Source of the DNA: Hymenobacter metallicola | GTDB taxonomy: Bacteria > Bacteroidota > Bacteroidia > Cytophagales > Hymenobacteraceae | DNA length: 64,000 nucleotides | Direction: 5' to 3' | Assembly: GCF_004745645.1 (NCBI RefSeq) | Contig: NZ_SRMB01000001.1 | Span: forward strand, 310,001 to 374,000 | Shown: positions 18,271 through 26,343 of the stretch, one piece after another | Layout: each line of letters starts with the position of its first letter | Numbering within the stretch: position 1 is the first letter of the stretch | Program-made: the position numbers and the translations under genes | The notes under the pieces: generated by a model | Databases searched by the model: none | The model's input: the letters and a program-made list of their open reading frames with translations, nothing else | Told to the model about the DNA's origin: nothing

Positions 18271-18690
18271 CTAATCGGTAACTAAGGAAAGAGCGAAAAG
18301 CAGCCCACTCAGAAACAAAAATCCACCGGCCAGCAGCGGAACAATTTCTTTGTGTGGGGCCACGTCGTCGGCCAGGGCTACGCGCTGGGGGCGGCGCGGG
18401 TCGTAATACAGGCGCAGGTAGGCCCCCACGAAGCAATCAGCGTCGACGAGCAGGGTAGTAGTCAGGGGGGCAGTGGCTTCCGGGTGGTAGCTGATCTGGG
18501 CGCGGTAGGCGGTGCCGCGCTGCCCTCGAGTAGCGCTGATGCTGGTAACGCGGCCGGTAGTTTGGCGGCCCTGGGCCAGAAAATACTGATTCTGCCGACG
18601 TAACAGCAGGCCCGCAACCAGGATCCAGGTGCCGGGCAGGAGCGCCAGCACAGCTTTCAGATACGGTAGCAGGAACGTGAAAAAAGACAT
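18271..18690 (-). CDS. DUF3592 membrane protein
   Basis: 139 residues from the ATG at 18690. There are transmembrane segments at both ends (LLPYLKAVLALLPGTWILVAGLLL and VPLLAGGFLFLSGLLFALSL). Between them lies a DUF3592-type beta domain: TGRVTSISATRGQ, AYRAQISYHP, AYLRLYYDPRRPQRVAL. Function of the family is unknown. Two further DUF3592 genes occur at 25.4-26.3 kb. Confidence 0.8.
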   Translation of the reverse strand: MSFFTFLLPYLKAVLALLPGTWILVAGLLLRRQNQYFLAQGRQTTGRVTSISATRGQRGTAYRAQISYHPEATAPLTTTLLVDADCFVGAYLRLYYDPRRPQRVALADDVAPHKEIVPLLAGGFLFLSGLLFALSLVTD

Positions 18691-18912
18691 CTGAGACAAA
18701 CGGAGGCGGCAAATTAAGCGAAACTGGAAATACGACCCGGGGAAGATAAGCCGGCTTGCATTTTACCCGTTCACTAAAAAAAGCAGCCGGCTTGAAGCGG
18801 CGCATGCAACCGTCCCTTCGGTATTGGACTCCTCCCCTGGGATGCCTGCCCGGTGGCGTGGCTTCCGAATGCCTCAAAACCTACTCTATCATTCTGAAAC
18901 TACCCTTACGCC

Positions 18913-19071
18913 ATGAAACTATCCCAAGCCTTACTCGGCGCTATTTTGGTGGGAATGGTCGCCCAAACCACCACGAGCTGCAAAAAAGACGCCCCCGGCC
19001 CCAAGAAGGAGGAGGGGACCGTCAAAGGCAAAAAAGTGCCCGATAACTGCCCAGCCTGCGGCATGGGCTAG
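18913..19071 (+). CDS. 52-residue Cys-containing lipopeptide, candidate MNIO substrate
   Basis: A small gene: ATG at 18913, TAG at 19069-19071. The peptide begins with a lipoprotein-type signal (MKLSQALLGAILVGMVAQ) and a Bacteroidota lipobox TTTSC-KKD with Cys23. A Lys/Pro/Gly/Glu-rich stretch follows, then the end VPDNCPACGMG with Cys46 and Cys49. The next start codon (GTG, 19075) is only three bases after the stop, so translation of the MNIO enzyme is probably coupled to it. Precursors of MNIO-modified peptides are short, Cys-containing and usually sit directly upstream of the enzyme gene; this fits. The C-terminal CPAC pair is the likely modification or metal site. That it is a substrate is inference. 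Confidence 0.75.
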   Translation: MKLSQALLGAILVGMVAQTTTSCKKDAPGPKKEEGTVKGKKVPDNCPACGMG

Positions 19072-19074
19072 GTC

Positions 19075-20235
19075 GTGGCTGAGCAACTACAACCGGTAGG
19101 GGCCAGCGCCGGCACTCCTGATATTCTGTCGGCCATAGCTTGCAACCTGGACGCCGATATCCTGTCGGCGTCCTTTCCGTTGTTGGAAGTCGGGCGGGTG
19201 GAGGCCCTGGAATGGTCGTTCGATACGCTTTTCTGGGCCGAACAAGTGCCCGAATGGTTTACCGAGCTGCTGCTCACCTACAGCCAGCAGCAGCGGCTGG
19301 TAGGCCATGGGGTATATTTCTCCCTGCTTTCGGGCCGGTGGACGGCCGAACAGCAACAGTGGTTGCAGCAGTTGCAAGAGCTGACCAAGCGCTTTGCCTT
19401 CGACCACATCACCGAGCATTTTGGCTTTTTCACGGGCCAGAACTTTCACTCCGGGGCCCCACTTCCCATTCCCTACACCCGCTCGGCCCTGCACCTGGGC
19501 CAAGACCGGCTGCAGCGTATCCAACAGGCCTGCGGGTGCCCGGTGGGACTGGAGAATCTGGCCTTTGCCTACTCCCTGGACGAAGTGCAACGGCACGGCG
19601 AGTTTCTTGATGAACTGGTGGAGCCGGTAAATGGTTTCCTGATTCTGGATGTGCACAACCTGTTCTGCCAGCTCCACAACTTTGCCGTTCCGTACGAGGA
19701 GCTCATCAGGCGCTATCCCCTGGACCGGGTGCGGGAAATTCACATTTCGGGTGGCAGCTGGGACGATTCGGGCCCGACGCCCGGCCGGCCGGTGCGGCGC
19801 GACACCCACGATGGGGCCGTGCCGGAAGAGGTGTTTCAACTGCTGGAACAGACCATGCCCCGCTGCCCCAACCTGCGCTACGTGGTGCTGGAGCAACTCG
19901 GCAACGCCCTCAAAACCGACGCTCAGCACACCCAGTTTCGCGCCGACTTCTGCCGCATGGAGGCCCTGGTAACTCGGCACCGCTCCCGGGCCGCTGGTCG
20001 GGCGGGGCAGCTGTTTCTGCCGCTGCAGCCCGGCGCTGCCGGACCGGTGGCCGAGGACGAGTCGCTGTATGCCCAGCAGCAGCAGCTTTCCCGCATTTTG
20101 GAAACGGCTCCTACCTTCGAGGAAGCCCGGCGGCAACTTCAGGCCTCACCGCTGGCGCACTCCGCCTGGAAAATTGAGGAGTGGGAGCCTCACATGCTGG
20201 AAACGGCCCGGCGCATCGCTCAGAAATGGCAGTAA
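19075..20235 (+). CDS. DUF692 / MNIO-family multinuclear iron oxidase
   Basis: 386 residues, GTG start. The MNIO TIM-barrel metal ligand pattern is complete: HGVYFSLL (His78), DHITEHFGF (residues 110-118), GLENLAF (Glu160, Asn161), LDVHNLFCQLHNF (Asp192, Asn195, His201), REIHISGG (His223) and DTHDGAVPEEVF (Asp243, His245). Known members include MbnB (methanobactin), TglH, ChrH (chryseobasin) and the bufferin enzymes, which oxidise Cys or other residues in ribosomal peptides using two or three irons. Residues about 300-386 form an extra helical C-terminal domain that might bind the peptide. No DUF2063 partner or transporter lies next to it; the unit is just precursor plus enzyme. Confidence 0.88.
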   Translation: MAEQLQPVGASAGTPDILSAIACNLDADILSASFPLLEVGRVEALEWSFDTLFWAEQVPEWFTELLLTYSQQQRLVGHGVYFSLLSGRWTAEQQQWLQQLQELTKRFAFDHITEHFGFFTGQNFHSGAPLPIPYTRSALHLGQDRLQRIQQACGCPVGLENLAFAYSLDEVQRHGEFLDELVEPVNGFLILDVHNLFCQLHNFAVPYEELIRRYPLDRVREIHISGGSWDDSGPTPGRPVRRDTHDGAVPEEVFQLLEQTMPRCPNLRYVVLEQLGNALKTDAQHTQFRADFCRMEALVTRHRSRAAGRAGQLFLPLQPGAAGPVAEDESLYAQQQQLSRILETAPTFEEARRQLQASPLAHSAWKIEEWEPHMLETARRIAQKWQ

Positions 20236-20379
20236 CCCGCCCTCGCCCGCCGATGGCACCAGCTGCCGGTGCGATAGGGACTGCCGGGCACAAAAGCTAC
20301 TCGTTGAAGTGCCGGCGCACCGCGGCCAAGTATCGGCTAAGCGGGTCGCGCTGCCACAAAGAGGCACGGAGCGGCTGTT

Positions 20380-21171
20380 CTAAATGGCCCGCAGGAAGCC
20401 CAGCACAATTGCCGCAAAGCGTTCCGGCTGGTCGAGCTGGAGCGTGTGCCCGGCTGCCTGGATTTGTTCAACTCGTAAAGCAGGATTGAGCCGCTGTAAG
20501 TCTTTCGCAACCGCCGCTGAGACAACCCCTTTGTCACCGAATACAAGCAGGGTTGGGACGTCTGTCTGCCGCATCAGCTGCTGGTAGTCCGGGTTGGGAG
20601 GCATGAGCACCTCGAAGGCTCGCAGGCTGGTTTGCCGGCGGGCCCGGGCAAAGAGCGCCAACGTTTCCGCCGACCGGTGCGGGTGCCGGGCTCGGGCGCT
20701 GGCCACTACCTCCTCCAAGGGTAAAGCCAGCATCTGCCGGTGCTGCTCGGCCACGTCGCTGTTCCATACTTCGCGTTGCACTTGCGGGCTGAGAAACGTG
20801 GGGTCCGCCAAGACTAGGCCCCGAAGTAAGGTAGGGGCCTGGTTGGCTACCACGGCAGCGGTCATTCCTCCCATGGAGTGGCCGAGCAGAACGGGCGTTG
20901 GAAGCCGGAGAGCCTGAATCAGACCGATAAGGTCGGCGGCGTGGTCTTCGTAGCGGTAGCCTGCAGTGGGCACGCTCGATTGCCCATGCCCCCGGGCATC
21001 GGGCATAATGACGTCGTACTCGGCCTCCAGAGTCCGGACCAACTCCGTCCAGCACAGGCCGTTCGTCATTAAGCCGTGGAGCAGAACAATCGGCGGTTTG
21101 TCGCCCCCGGTGCGGGTGTAGTGGATCCGGATACCGTTCCTGTCGCAGATGGCGGCGGGCCAAGTGGTCAT
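20380..21171 (-). CDS. Alpha/beta hydrolase
   Basis: 263 residues. IVLLHGLMTNGLCW oxyanion region, nucleophile elbow GHSMGG, the acid region LLVFGDKG and catalytic His in AAGHTLQLD are all in order. Soluble, with no signal peptide. Substrate not predictable. Its 3' end faces the MNIO gene. Confidence 0.9.
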   Translation of the reverse strand: MTTWPAAICDRNGIRIHYTRTGGDKPPIVLLHGLMTNGLCWTELVRTLEAEYDVIMPDARGHGQSSVPTAGYRYEDHAADLIGLIQALRLPTPVLLGHSMGGMTAAVVANQAPTLLRGLVLADPTFLSPQVQREVWNSDVAEQHRQMLALPLEEVVASARARHPHRSAETLALFARARRQTSLRAFEVLMPPNPDYQQLMRQTDVPTLLVFGDKGVVSAAVAKDLQRLNPALRVEQIQAAGHTLQLDQPERFAAIVLGFLRAI

Positions 21172-21474
21172 GGGGTGTATTGAGAAGCTCGAGGAGGCTG
21201 TAATATGCTAAGGCAGCGGTTTGGAAAAGGGTATGGGGCAATGATGACAAAAAAAATAGACAGTTTGCGCCTACTTACCTTTGCTTTCCAGCCTGTGCTC
21301 CTCCTGGCCAAGCAGCTAACCGGTCTGCTCCGGCCGGGAGCAAGGGTGAAAACAGGTGAATACCGTAGCTGGCTAGCTTGAGGCCCGCCACTGGCTTTCG
21401 TAAAACCGGCACTGCTTTCTGCTTGTTAGCTGGCCAACGCTCTACTCCGCTAGCGCGCTCAAAAACTCTGCCTT
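21172..21474. other. Divergent intergenic region, weak promoter-like site only
   Basis: The 303 bp between the hydrolase and map genes contain TACCTTTG at 21276-21283, a match to the Bacteroidota -7 element TAnnTTTG, but no convincing -33 TTTG at the right distance. Nothing else is evident. Confidence 0.35.
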
Positions 21475-22239
21475 ATGTCCATTACCTCGCAAGAAGAATT
21501 AGCCGGCCTGCAGCGCATCAGCCAGGCCGTTGGTATTACCCTAAAGCAAATGCGCGAGTACGCCCGGCCGGGCATAACGACCAAGGAGCTGGACGACTAT
21601 GGCGGCAGCATTCTGGCAGAATTAGGTGCCAAATCGGCCCCGCGGCTGACCTATGGCTTTCCGGGCTGGACCTGCATCAGCGTCAACAACGAGGTGGCGC
21701 ACGGCATTCCGTCGGCGCGGAAGGTGCTGCAGGAGGGCGACCTGGTGAACGTGGATGTATCGGCCGAGCTGGGCGGCTTCTGGGCCGATAACGGCGGCTC
21801 TTTCGTCCTGGGCCAGGATCTGCACAACCACCAGCCCCTCGTAGATGCCTCCCGGCAGATTCTGCGCACGGCCCTGAGCCGTATCCGCGGGGGCGTGCGC
21901 ATAGCCGACATCGGCGGACTAATTGAAAGTGAAGCGCGCAAGGCGGGGTTTCGGGTGATTAAGAACCTGGTGGGGCACGGCGTGGGGCGCAGCTTGCACG
22001 AGGAGCCCTCAGAAATTCCCTGCTACTACGACCGGCACAACCTGAAGCGCTTCAAGAAGAACTCGGTAGTCGCCGTCGAAACCTTTATTTCCACCCGCGC
22101 CTCCATTGCCCACCAGCTCAATGACGGCTGGACGCTGGCTACCAAAGACGGCAGCTTCGTAGCCCAGCACGAGCATACCATCGTCATCACCGACGGCCCG
22201 CCCCTGATCCTGACCGAGGCCAACCAGATTTGGGAGTAA
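21475..22239 (+). CDS. map: Type I methionine aminopeptidase
   Basis: 254 residues, normal length for bacterial MetAP I. The metal-binding set is visible: Asp in VNVDVSAELGGFWADN (two Asp), His in NLVGHGVGRSLHEEP, Glu in VAVETFIS and Glu in VAQHEHTIVIT. Removes the initiator Met from nascent proteins. It is not in the ribosomal-protein operon here, so it may be a second copy in the genome. Strong terminator downstream. Confidence 0.93.
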   Translation: MSITSQEELAGLQRISQAVGITLKQMREYARPGITTKELDDYGGSILAELGAKSAPRLTYGFPGWTCISVNNEVAHGIPSARKVLQEGDLVNVDVSAELGGFWADNGGSFVLGQDLHNHQPLVDASRQILRTALSRIRGGVRIADIGGLIESEARKAGFRVIKNLVGHGVGRSLHEEPSEIPCYYDRHNLKRFKKNSVVAVETFISTRASIAHQLNDGWTLATKDGSFVAQHEHTIVITDGPPLILTEANQIWE

Positions 22240-22285
22240 GTCGCTCTGGCCGCTGAAAGAGGGCTGTCAAGCGGGATAAAGCTCC

Positions 22286-22323
22286 GAAAAAAGCGCCCCG
22301 GCTTCGGCCAGGGCGCTTTTTTT
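22286..22323 (+). terminator. Terminator after map
   Basis: AAGCGCCCCGGC / GGCCAGGGCGCTT with A and T tracts. Confidence 0.85.
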
Positions 22324-22424
22324 AAATTGAACCGGTGGCCATACTATTTAAGCGGCGGACCCAACCCGGCTTCTTTCCTCTGGGCTGCGTTAAACTCTCT
22401 TTTCCGCGCTTGATTCCCGTCGTC

Positions 22425-24020
22425 ATGAATTCTACTGAGGCTCTTGCCCGGCAGCTGCAGGCCCTCGAAACGGTCCCCGATTCCTACATAGTTGTATCGC
22501 CCGAGCTGATTATTCTCACGGCCAGCAACGCCTACCTGGCCGATACCCTGACTCAGCGCGAGCAGCTGGTGGGCCGCTACCTGTTCGACGTCTTTCCCGA
22601 TAACCCCGCCGCGCCCGAAGCCAATGCCGTGCGCAACTGGCGCGCCTCCCTGGAGCGGGTTATTGCCACGGGCCAGCCCCACCAGATGGACCAGCAGCAC
22701 TACGACGTGCCCGACCCCGAGCGGCCGGGCCACTTCGTGGAACGCCACTGGCAGCCGCTCAACACGCCCGTCTTCGATTCGCAAGGCCGCCTGCACTACA
22801 TCATTCACAGCAGCGTCAATATCACCGAGGAGGTGCAGGCCCGCCGGGCTCTGGAAGTAAGCCAGCACCGGGAGCACGACGCCCTGGTCGAGGCCGAGCG
22901 GGAGCGGCTGCGGCTCAGCCACCTGGTTATGCAGGCCCCGGCCGCCCTCTGCATCCACGCGGGCCCGGCGCTGACCTATGAGCTCGTCAACCCGGGTTAC
23001 GAACGGCTGTTTCCGGGCCGGCAGCTGCTAGGCCGGCCCATCCTGGAAGCCCTGCCCGAGCTGCGCGATACGGGGGTGTGGGAGCAGCTGCGGGAAGTGT
23101 ACCGCACCGGCCACACGCGCCAGTCGCACGAGGTGCTGGTGCCGCTCCACAGCACGCCCGATGGCCAGCGGGAAGACCGGTATTTCAACTATACGTTTCA
23201 GGCCCGCCGCAACGAGCACGAGCAGGTCGATGGCGTGTACGTGTTTGCCTTTGAGGTAACCGAGCAGGTGCGGGCCCGCCAGCAGGTGCAGGCCCTGAAC
23301 CAGGAGCTCGACCAGGCCAACCGCCAGCTCACCCGCGTCAATGCCGACCTCGACAGCTTTGTCTACATGGCCGCCCATGACCTGAAAGGGCCCATCAACA
23401 ACCTGGAAGGACTGGTGCAGGCCCTGAGCGAGGAGCTGCCCGCCCCGCCCGACGCCCCGGCCCGCCCTTTGCTGCACATGATGCAGGACGCGGTGGGGCG
23501 CTTTCAACGGACCCTAGCTCAGCTCAGCGACGTGCTACAGCTGCACCAGGCCCACGACCCGGCGGCCCCGCCCGTGGAGCTGGGCGCGGTGGTCGACGAC
23601 CTGCGCCAGGACCTGTTGCCGGCCCTGCAGCAAACCGGCGGGCAGCTGGAAGTAGACGCAGTAGCCTGCCCCGTGGTAGCCATGCCGGCCAAGAGTCTGC
23701 GCTCGGTGCTCTACAACCTGCTCAGCAATGCCCTCAAGTACCGCCACCCCGACCGGCCGCCCCTGGTGCGCCTGAACTGCCGCACCGAGGACGGGTTTTG
23801 GCATCTTACCGTGCAAGACAACGGTCTGGGCCTCGATGCCACCCAGCAGGCGTCGCTATTTGCCTTGTTCCGCCGCTTTCACGACCACGTGGAAGGCACC
23901 GGCCTGGGGCTGTACACGGTCAAGAAAATCGTGGAAAACCTAGGGGGCCGGGTGCAGGTGCAAAGCGAGCTGGGCGTGGGGTCTACCTTTTCGGTGTACA
24001 TCCCCAACGCGGCCACCTAG
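22425..24020 (+). CDS. PAS-containing sensor histidine kinase
   Basis: 531 residues from the ATG at 22425; the frame is open from 22335, but the upstream part overlaps the terminator zone. Two PAS domains (residues about 1-130 and 165-285) precede a coiled linker (QVQALNQELDQANRQLTRV). The phosphoacceptor region is YMAAHDLKGPINN. The ATPase boxes are NLLSNALKYRH (N), DNGLGLD (G1) and GTGLGLYTVKKI (G2). No membrane segments, so a cytoplasmic sensor. No response regulator is adjacent, making it an orphan kinase. Confidence 0.9.
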   Translation: MNSTEALARQLQALETVPDSYIVVSPELIILTASNAYLADTLTQREQLVGRYLFDVFPDNPAAPEANAVRNWRASLERVIATGQPHQMDQQHYDVPDPERPGHFVERHWQPLNTPVFDSQGRLHYIIHSSVNITEEVQARRALEVSQHREHDALVEAERERLRLSHLVMQAPAALCIHAGPALTYELVNPGYERLFPGRQLLGRPILEALPELRDTGVWEQLREVYRTGHTRQSHEVLVPLHSTPDGQREDRYFNYTFQARRNEHEQVDGVYVFAFEVTEQVRARQQVQALNQELDQANRQLTRVNADLDSFVYMAAHDLKGPINNLEGLVQALSEELPAPPDAPARPLLHMMQDAVGRFQRTLAQLSDVLQLHQAHDPAAPPVELGAVVDDLRQDLLPALQQTGGQLEVDAVACPVVAMPAKSLRSVLYNLLSNALKYRHPDRPPLVRLNCRTEDGFWHLTVQDNGLGLDATQQASLFALFRRFHDHVEGTGLGLYTVKKIVENLGGRVQVQSELGVGSTFSVYIPNAAT

Positions 24021-24046
24021 CGGGCGGAGCCTGCCGTGGGCCCGGC

Positions 24047-24583
24047 TCAGATACCGGTGGGCTTGCCGTCGATGCTGCGGGCGTTGCGGGTGTGCCAATA
24101 CTGCGCTACCTGCTCGGGGCCGCCCTGCTCCATGTAGTCGTTTAGCTCGTCGCGCTCGGCCCGGTACTCGAAGAAGGGCACGGCCATGCCGCAGGAAGTT
24201 TGCACCAGATCCACCGTTACCACAACTATCTGCCGGGAGCCGGGCAGGGGCGGGAACAGCGGGAGCAGCTCGGCCCACTCCGCGTCGCGGGGGTGGTACA
24301 CGGTGGCAGTGCCGTAGAGGCGCAGAATGTTGGGCTTGCCCTCGAAGGCGCACCACATCAGGGTAATGCGGTTTACCTCCAGCAGGTGGGCGGCGGTTTC
24401 GTTGCCGCTGCCGGTCAGGTTCAGCCAGGCCACGCGGTTGGCATCGAGCACGCGCAGGGTGTCATGGCCCTTGGGCGAGATATTGACGCGCCCATCCGCG
24501 GCGGCCGTGCCCACGAAAAACATGTGCTGTTGTTCGATAAAGGCTTGGATGTCGGCGCTGATGGTAGTGTATTGCTTGCCCAT
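24047..24583 (-). CDS. Pyridoxamine 5'-phosphate oxidase-like FMN-binding protein
   Basis: 178 residues from the ATG at 24583. The split-barrel pattern FIEQQHMFFVGTAAADGRVN, SPKGHDTLRVL, RVAWLNLTGSGNETAAHLLE and RITLMWCAFEGKPNILRLYG is typical of PNPOx-like general stress proteins. Likely binds FMN; no evidence it makes pyridoxal phosphate. Ends 27 bp from the kinase gene, convergent. Confidence 0.85.
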   Translation of the reverse strand: MGKQYTTISADIQAFIEQQHMFFVGTAAADGRVNISPKGHDTLRVLDANRVAWLNLTGSGNETAAHLLEVNRITLMWCAFEGKPNILRLYGTATVYHPRDAEWAELLPLFPPLPGSRQIVVVTVDLVQTSCGMAVPFFEYRAERDELNDYMEQGGPEQVAQYWHTRNARSIDGKPTGI

Positions 24584-24741
24584 GAGGAAGAGGAGTTTGG
24601 TGGGTGAGCAAGGTAGGGCCGGGACGGGCTGGTACCAAGTATTCAAGAACAAGCCTACGCAGTAATAGAAGCGTTAGTGTAGCTTGAAATTCTTGTGGTA
24701 TTATGAATAAATGCGCCCTTATGATAGGTGGGCGTAGGCTT

Positions 24742-25236
24742 CTATAGCTGCACTGATAGTTGCCAACTGGAAGACTTGGCCCGACTGATAATTTCTGGCA
24801 CAGAGGTCATATAAGTTTCGCCCGTGAGGTTGTTACGCAGCGCTACCCGATGGCGGGAACCTAGTGCGTCGGCAGCAGCTATTTCGCTTTCGGTCAGGGC
24901 AAAGAAGAAGCCGGAGAAATCTGCTTTTACGCGAGCTTGGTTGGCGGTTTTCACCTCAATGAATATCATCTGAGGCAGTACTTTTCGTACTGCTTCCTCA
25001 TCCGTAAAATCTACCTGCACGGCGTAGGGTAGTTCAATAGCGTCGAAGCTACTGGCCTTTATACTGATACCAGTGTCGCGCAGGGCTGCCAGCAGAGTCT
25101 TCAACTCTTTACCACGGGGCCTTGGCATCCAATTACTCATATTGTTAAGCGCCTGGATTTCACCGGCCGCTCCCTGTTGGTTGGCCAAGCGGGCCAGGTG
25201 AACACGCTTGGCATTTATTACATCAAGGGGCTTCAT
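24742..25236 (-). CDS. Small PD-(D/E)XK nuclease-fold-like protein
   Basis: 164 residues. SSFDAIELPYAVQVDFTDEE followed by QMIFIEVKTANQARVKADF gives the D...ExK spacing of the restriction-endonuclease-like fold, and GFFFALTESEIAAADALGSR followed by HRVALRN is a frequent C-terminal pattern in DUF3883-like nuclease domains. The N-terminus is helical. Composition is noticeably less GC-rich than the flanks, suggesting transfer. No methylase or specificity subunit lies nearby. Fold call is from pattern only. Confidence 0.5.
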   Translation of the reverse strand: MKPLDVINAKRVHLARLANQQGAAGEIQALNNMSNWMPRPRGKELKTLLAALRDTGISIKASSFDAIELPYAVQVDFTDEEAVRKVLPQMIFIEVKTANQARVKADFSGFFFALTESEIAAADALGSRHRVALRNNLTGETYMTSVPEIISRAKSSSWQLSVQL

Positions 25237-25290
25237 GCGAGGTGAGTTTAGGGTTAGAAAGGAAGTTGACGCGGCTGGTAATTAGCGTCA

Positions 25291-25381
25291 GCGGTAGAGA
25301 TGTTTCGACAAGCTCAGCATGACAGTTAGCATGGCAACGTCAGCCAAGTGAGCTGGCTCCCGCTGGTCGACATGACAGGCT
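25291..25381. repeat. Dispersed repeat of the TTTCGACAAGCTCAGCATGACA type
   Basis: Segment around GAGATGTTTCGACAAGCTCA followed by GCATGACA, and later GGTCGACATGACAGG. Interspersed elements with this core occur many times in Hymenobacter and relatives; only this copy is seen here. No gene lies between 25237 and 25382. Confidence 0.45.
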
Positions 25382-25382
25382 T

Positions 25383-25793
25383 TTACTTGCTACGTCTTCC
25401 GGATCGGGGTTCTTGCCCTTTGGCAAGGCGGTAAGTTTTTGGTTGGGTTCTAGATTTTACCAACACATCAAGACCTGCTACTATCACAAACTGCTCGGGT
25501 GCTGCTGGGAGGTAACATACTTCTACTGTTTGGCCTTTTTGAAAGTCGGTAACATGAACTCTTTCCTTCGAAGTCTGAGTCAGTATCCGACCATCAGTTG
25601 TCTTAAATCGGACGATAGGGTAACGGTGGAGTAGATCTAGACCGACAAAGTCCATCGCTATAACCTCGCCCTGCGTGCGGATGCCCTGTCTTAAAATATG
25701 TATTCTGCCGTAGGATTTTTTATTCGAAGAGAAGAGAGCAAACGCCATCATCAGGACAATAAAAGCACCCCAGGTAATAAAGATTAAGTCCAT
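25383..25793 (-). CDS. DUF3592 membrane protein, duplicated copy
   Basis: 136 residues. One N-terminal transmembrane helix (LIFITWGAFIVLMMAFALF), then QGIRTQGEVIAMDF, YPIVRFKTTDGRI and GQTVEVCYLPAAPEQFVI, the DUF3592 strand order. It lacks the second transmembrane helix seen in the neighbouring paralogue. Its ATG overlaps by one base (TAATG) the stop of a copied fragment of the AAA+ ATPase gene. Confidence 0.75.
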   Translation of the reverse strand: MDLIFITWGAFIVLMMAFALFSSNKKSYGRIHILRQGIRTQGEVIAMDFVGLDLLHRYPIVRFKTTDGRILTQTSKERVHVTDFQKGQTVEVCYLPAAPEQFVIVAGLDVLVKSRTQPKTYRLAKGQEPRSGRRSK

Positions 25794-25893
25794 TATCCCC
25801 GCTTTAACGCCTCCCGAGCCCCACTTAGGCCACCGGCAATGCTTTCCAGCTTATCGAGCATCTGTAGGAGTTGGCCGGCGCCGGAGTTGCCGA
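25793..25893 (-). pseudogene. Duplicated 3' tail of the large AAA+ ATPase gene
   Basis: Minus-strand translation ends GNSGAGQLLQMLDKLESIAG and then GLSGAREALKRG, then stop. The genuine ATPase (26344-31266) ends RNSGAGQLLQMLDKLESIAG and then GLSGIREVLKRE. The match begins abruptly at about 25893 just after the stop of the next DUF3592 gene. It marks a tandem duplication of the unit [ATPase 3' end + DUF3592]. Confidence 0.85.
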
Positions 25894-25910
25894 ATAAGTT
25901 GGTTGTTGGT

Positions 25911-26333
25911 TTACTGAGCTTTTGCCAAGCTAACAACTCCGGCTGTGAACAAGCTGGCACCGGCTAGTAGACAAAGCCATATAGTAGTACTTGACTCATC
26001 TACAGGGATAATAAAGTCTTTGTAATTGGTTGGGTCATAGCGTAGCAGAATGGTTTGCCCTGTTTGTAATTTATTGGCGAGGTTGCCACCCTCGTAAGGA
26101 AGGGTAATCCAATGCATATCTTGGGTGCTAAAGCTCACAATCGGAATACGAAGAATGTGTTCCTCCTCTTTTCTCTCCTCAACCCGAACAACAATTCCTT
26201 CCGCCTCAATGCCATACCTACGGAAGTATACCTTCCTACGCCAGTCTTTAAAAGCCGTGTAGAGGAATACAGGGCTTGCTAAGAGCAGTGCCCCTGGCGC
26301 TAGAGCATCAAGAATTGTGTCGATAGAATACAC
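25911..26333 (-). CDS. DUF3592 membrane protein
   Basis: 140 residues from a GTG at 26333, ten bases after the ATPase stop. Two transmembrane helices (APGALLLASPVFLYTAF and IWLCLLAGASLFTAGVVSLA) bracket the soluble part GIEAEGIVVRVEERKEEEHI, PIVSFSTQD and GQTILLRYDPTNYKDFIIP. Position suggests it is the last gene of the membrane-stress operon. Confidence 0.75.
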   Translation of the reverse strand: MYSIDTILDALAPGALLLASPVFLYTAFKDWRRKVYFRRYGIEAEGIVVRVEERKEEEHILRIPIVSFSTQDMHWITLPYEGGNLANKLQTGQTILLRYDPTNYKDFIIPVDESSTTIWLCLLAGASLFTAGVVSLAKAQ

Positions 26334-26343
26334 TGTCGTAGAA

